Below, one piece after another: positions 63,701-64,000 of a stretch of DNA of 64,000 nt (the first letter of the stretch is position 1; every line of letters begins with the position of its first letter). Position numbers and translations under genes: made by a program. The stretch lies in NCBI RefSeq assembly GCF_014836955.1, contig NZ_JACSPV010000008.1:96933-160932 (forward strand). Direction: 5' to 3'. The DNA comes from Bacillus norwichensis. Lineage in GTDB: Bacteria > Bacillota > Bacilli > Bacillales > Bacillaceae_C. Under the pieces are notes generated by a model, which was given only the letters and a program-made list of their open reading frames with translations, had not been told where the DNA came from and did no database searches.

Positions 63701-64000
63701 GACGTCGTTGTAACGGATGACTTAGGCGATGAGAGCGTACAAATTTTGCTAGAAGATTCGTTTAAGATTACAAAAGAAGGTTCTAATGAGCTCTTAGTTG
63801 ATGGGGAAGATTATGAATTAGAGGTAACAGGCAACAAATTTGAGTTGAAAATTCATGGAGAGACAAAGGACACTTATAGGGTTACTTATTCCTCCTATAT
63901 CTTGGCTCAAACAACAACTAACAGTAAGCCCCCAATCAAACAACGCATATTTTTATGCAGCCCCTCTTAGTATGATCAATGTATCAACTGAAGGAGGTGC
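60797..64000 (+). CDS. Repetitive cell-surface adhesin, frameshifted near right edge (3' end off window)
   Basis: The signal peptide (about 1-30, ending AVA) is followed by two N-terminal related domains (~40-180 and ~250-380), an acidic linker (185-245), and at least five ~130-residue repeats. The repeats are marked by EWTVIVNT, EWTVKANF, DWTIIVNT, TWTVDVNY and DWEIIVNK with LxDGS/SI and Y+LTF/T motifs. This is the collagen-binding/adhesive beta-sandwich layout of Cna/MSCRAMM-type wall proteins. The continuous frame ends at 63970 (TCSPS-like tail), but the plus-one frame after the C5 tract at 63929-63933 reads on as SNNAYFYAAPLSMINVSTEGG to the edge, so one C is extra. It is predicted to be wall-anchored; the anchor lies outside the window. 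Confidence 0.82.

Noticed and set aside
60797..63970. Adhesin treated as a complete protein ending at 63970
   Set aside because: The last residues lose the domain pattern after a C5 tract, while the neighbouring frame continues sensibly to the window edge.

Overview
This 64 kb window looks like chromosomal DNA from a low-GC, endospore-forming member of the Bacillaceae. The indications are a complete tetracistronic ger germination operon, an FbpA-type Fur-regulated basic protein, a preQ1-controlled queT, a T-box in front of serine-biosynthesis genes, AGGAGG-type ribosome binding sites with frequent TTG/GTG starts, and LPXTG surface proteins. The genus cannot be fixed from the sequence alone. 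No rRNA operon, CRISPR array or intact prophage was seen.

Layout. 0-8 kb: a MalT/LuxR-type regulator running off the left edge, a divergent cupin, the ger operon (A-C-D-B order), a D-2-hydroxyacid dehydrogenase, and queT with its riboswitch. 8-15 kb: a small zinc-finger-like protein, a monomeric Aquifex-type aconitase, and a 1245-residue sortase-anchored surface protein joining cohesin-like, purple-acid-phosphatase-like and repeat regions. 15.3-16.4 kb is a graveyard of decayed DNA: an IS1182-family transposase fragment, tRNA-like relics and the 5' stub of a dtpT peptide-transporter gene. 16.4-21 kb: a response regulator/sensor kinase pair divergent from an ABC transporter and a DUF4097 protein, resembling peptide-antibiotic resistance modules.

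21.2-38.3 kb is the most distinctive part: a long co-directional catabolic cluster with an ACAD10/11-type acyl-CoA dehydrogenase, SDR, TetR regulator, ACAD10/11/LvaA-type kinase, ComB-like phosphatase, permease, two acyl-CoA ligases, two saccharopine-dehydrogenase-like reductases, two biotin-dependent carboxyltransferase subunits, a metallo-beta-lactamase-fold hydrolase and a biotin carrier protein. Kinase + dehydrogenase + SDR + ligase matches the logic of 4-hydroxyacyl-CoA (levulinate/ACAD11) catabolism. A biotin carboxylase gene once stood just before the carrier gene; only its C-terminal coding tail survives. Three copies of one inverted-repeat operator mark a probable local TetR regulon.

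38.8-51.6 kb holds housekeeping and accessory genes: FbpA-like protein, a second fatty-acyl-CoA ligase, HAD hydrolase, serA with a class V aminotransferase under a T-box whose specifier reads best as glycine GGC, a large TPR/GTPase-like protein, mgsA, and a TetR/SMR efflux set with two identical operators. 51.8-64 kb: SRPBCC and DinB proteins, an FtsH paralogue, a Nudix hydrolase, a giant 7TMR-DISM hybrid sensor with two kinase modules flanked by two paralogous ribbon-helix-helix proteins, and a repetitive surface adhesin interrupted by a frameshift near the right edge.

Across the window a dispersed, highly structured intergenic repeat of about 190 bp (consensus 5' TTTAAC-TTCATTCAG ... GGCGCATTTGAT 3') occurs about 12 times, intact, deleted or inverted. 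It lies especially between genes of the catabolic cluster, where its left end often overlaps the upstream stop codon and its right end lies close to the next Shine-Dalgarno. It is best viewed as a non-autonomous mobile element or structured-RNA family and is the strongest candidate for undescribed biology here.
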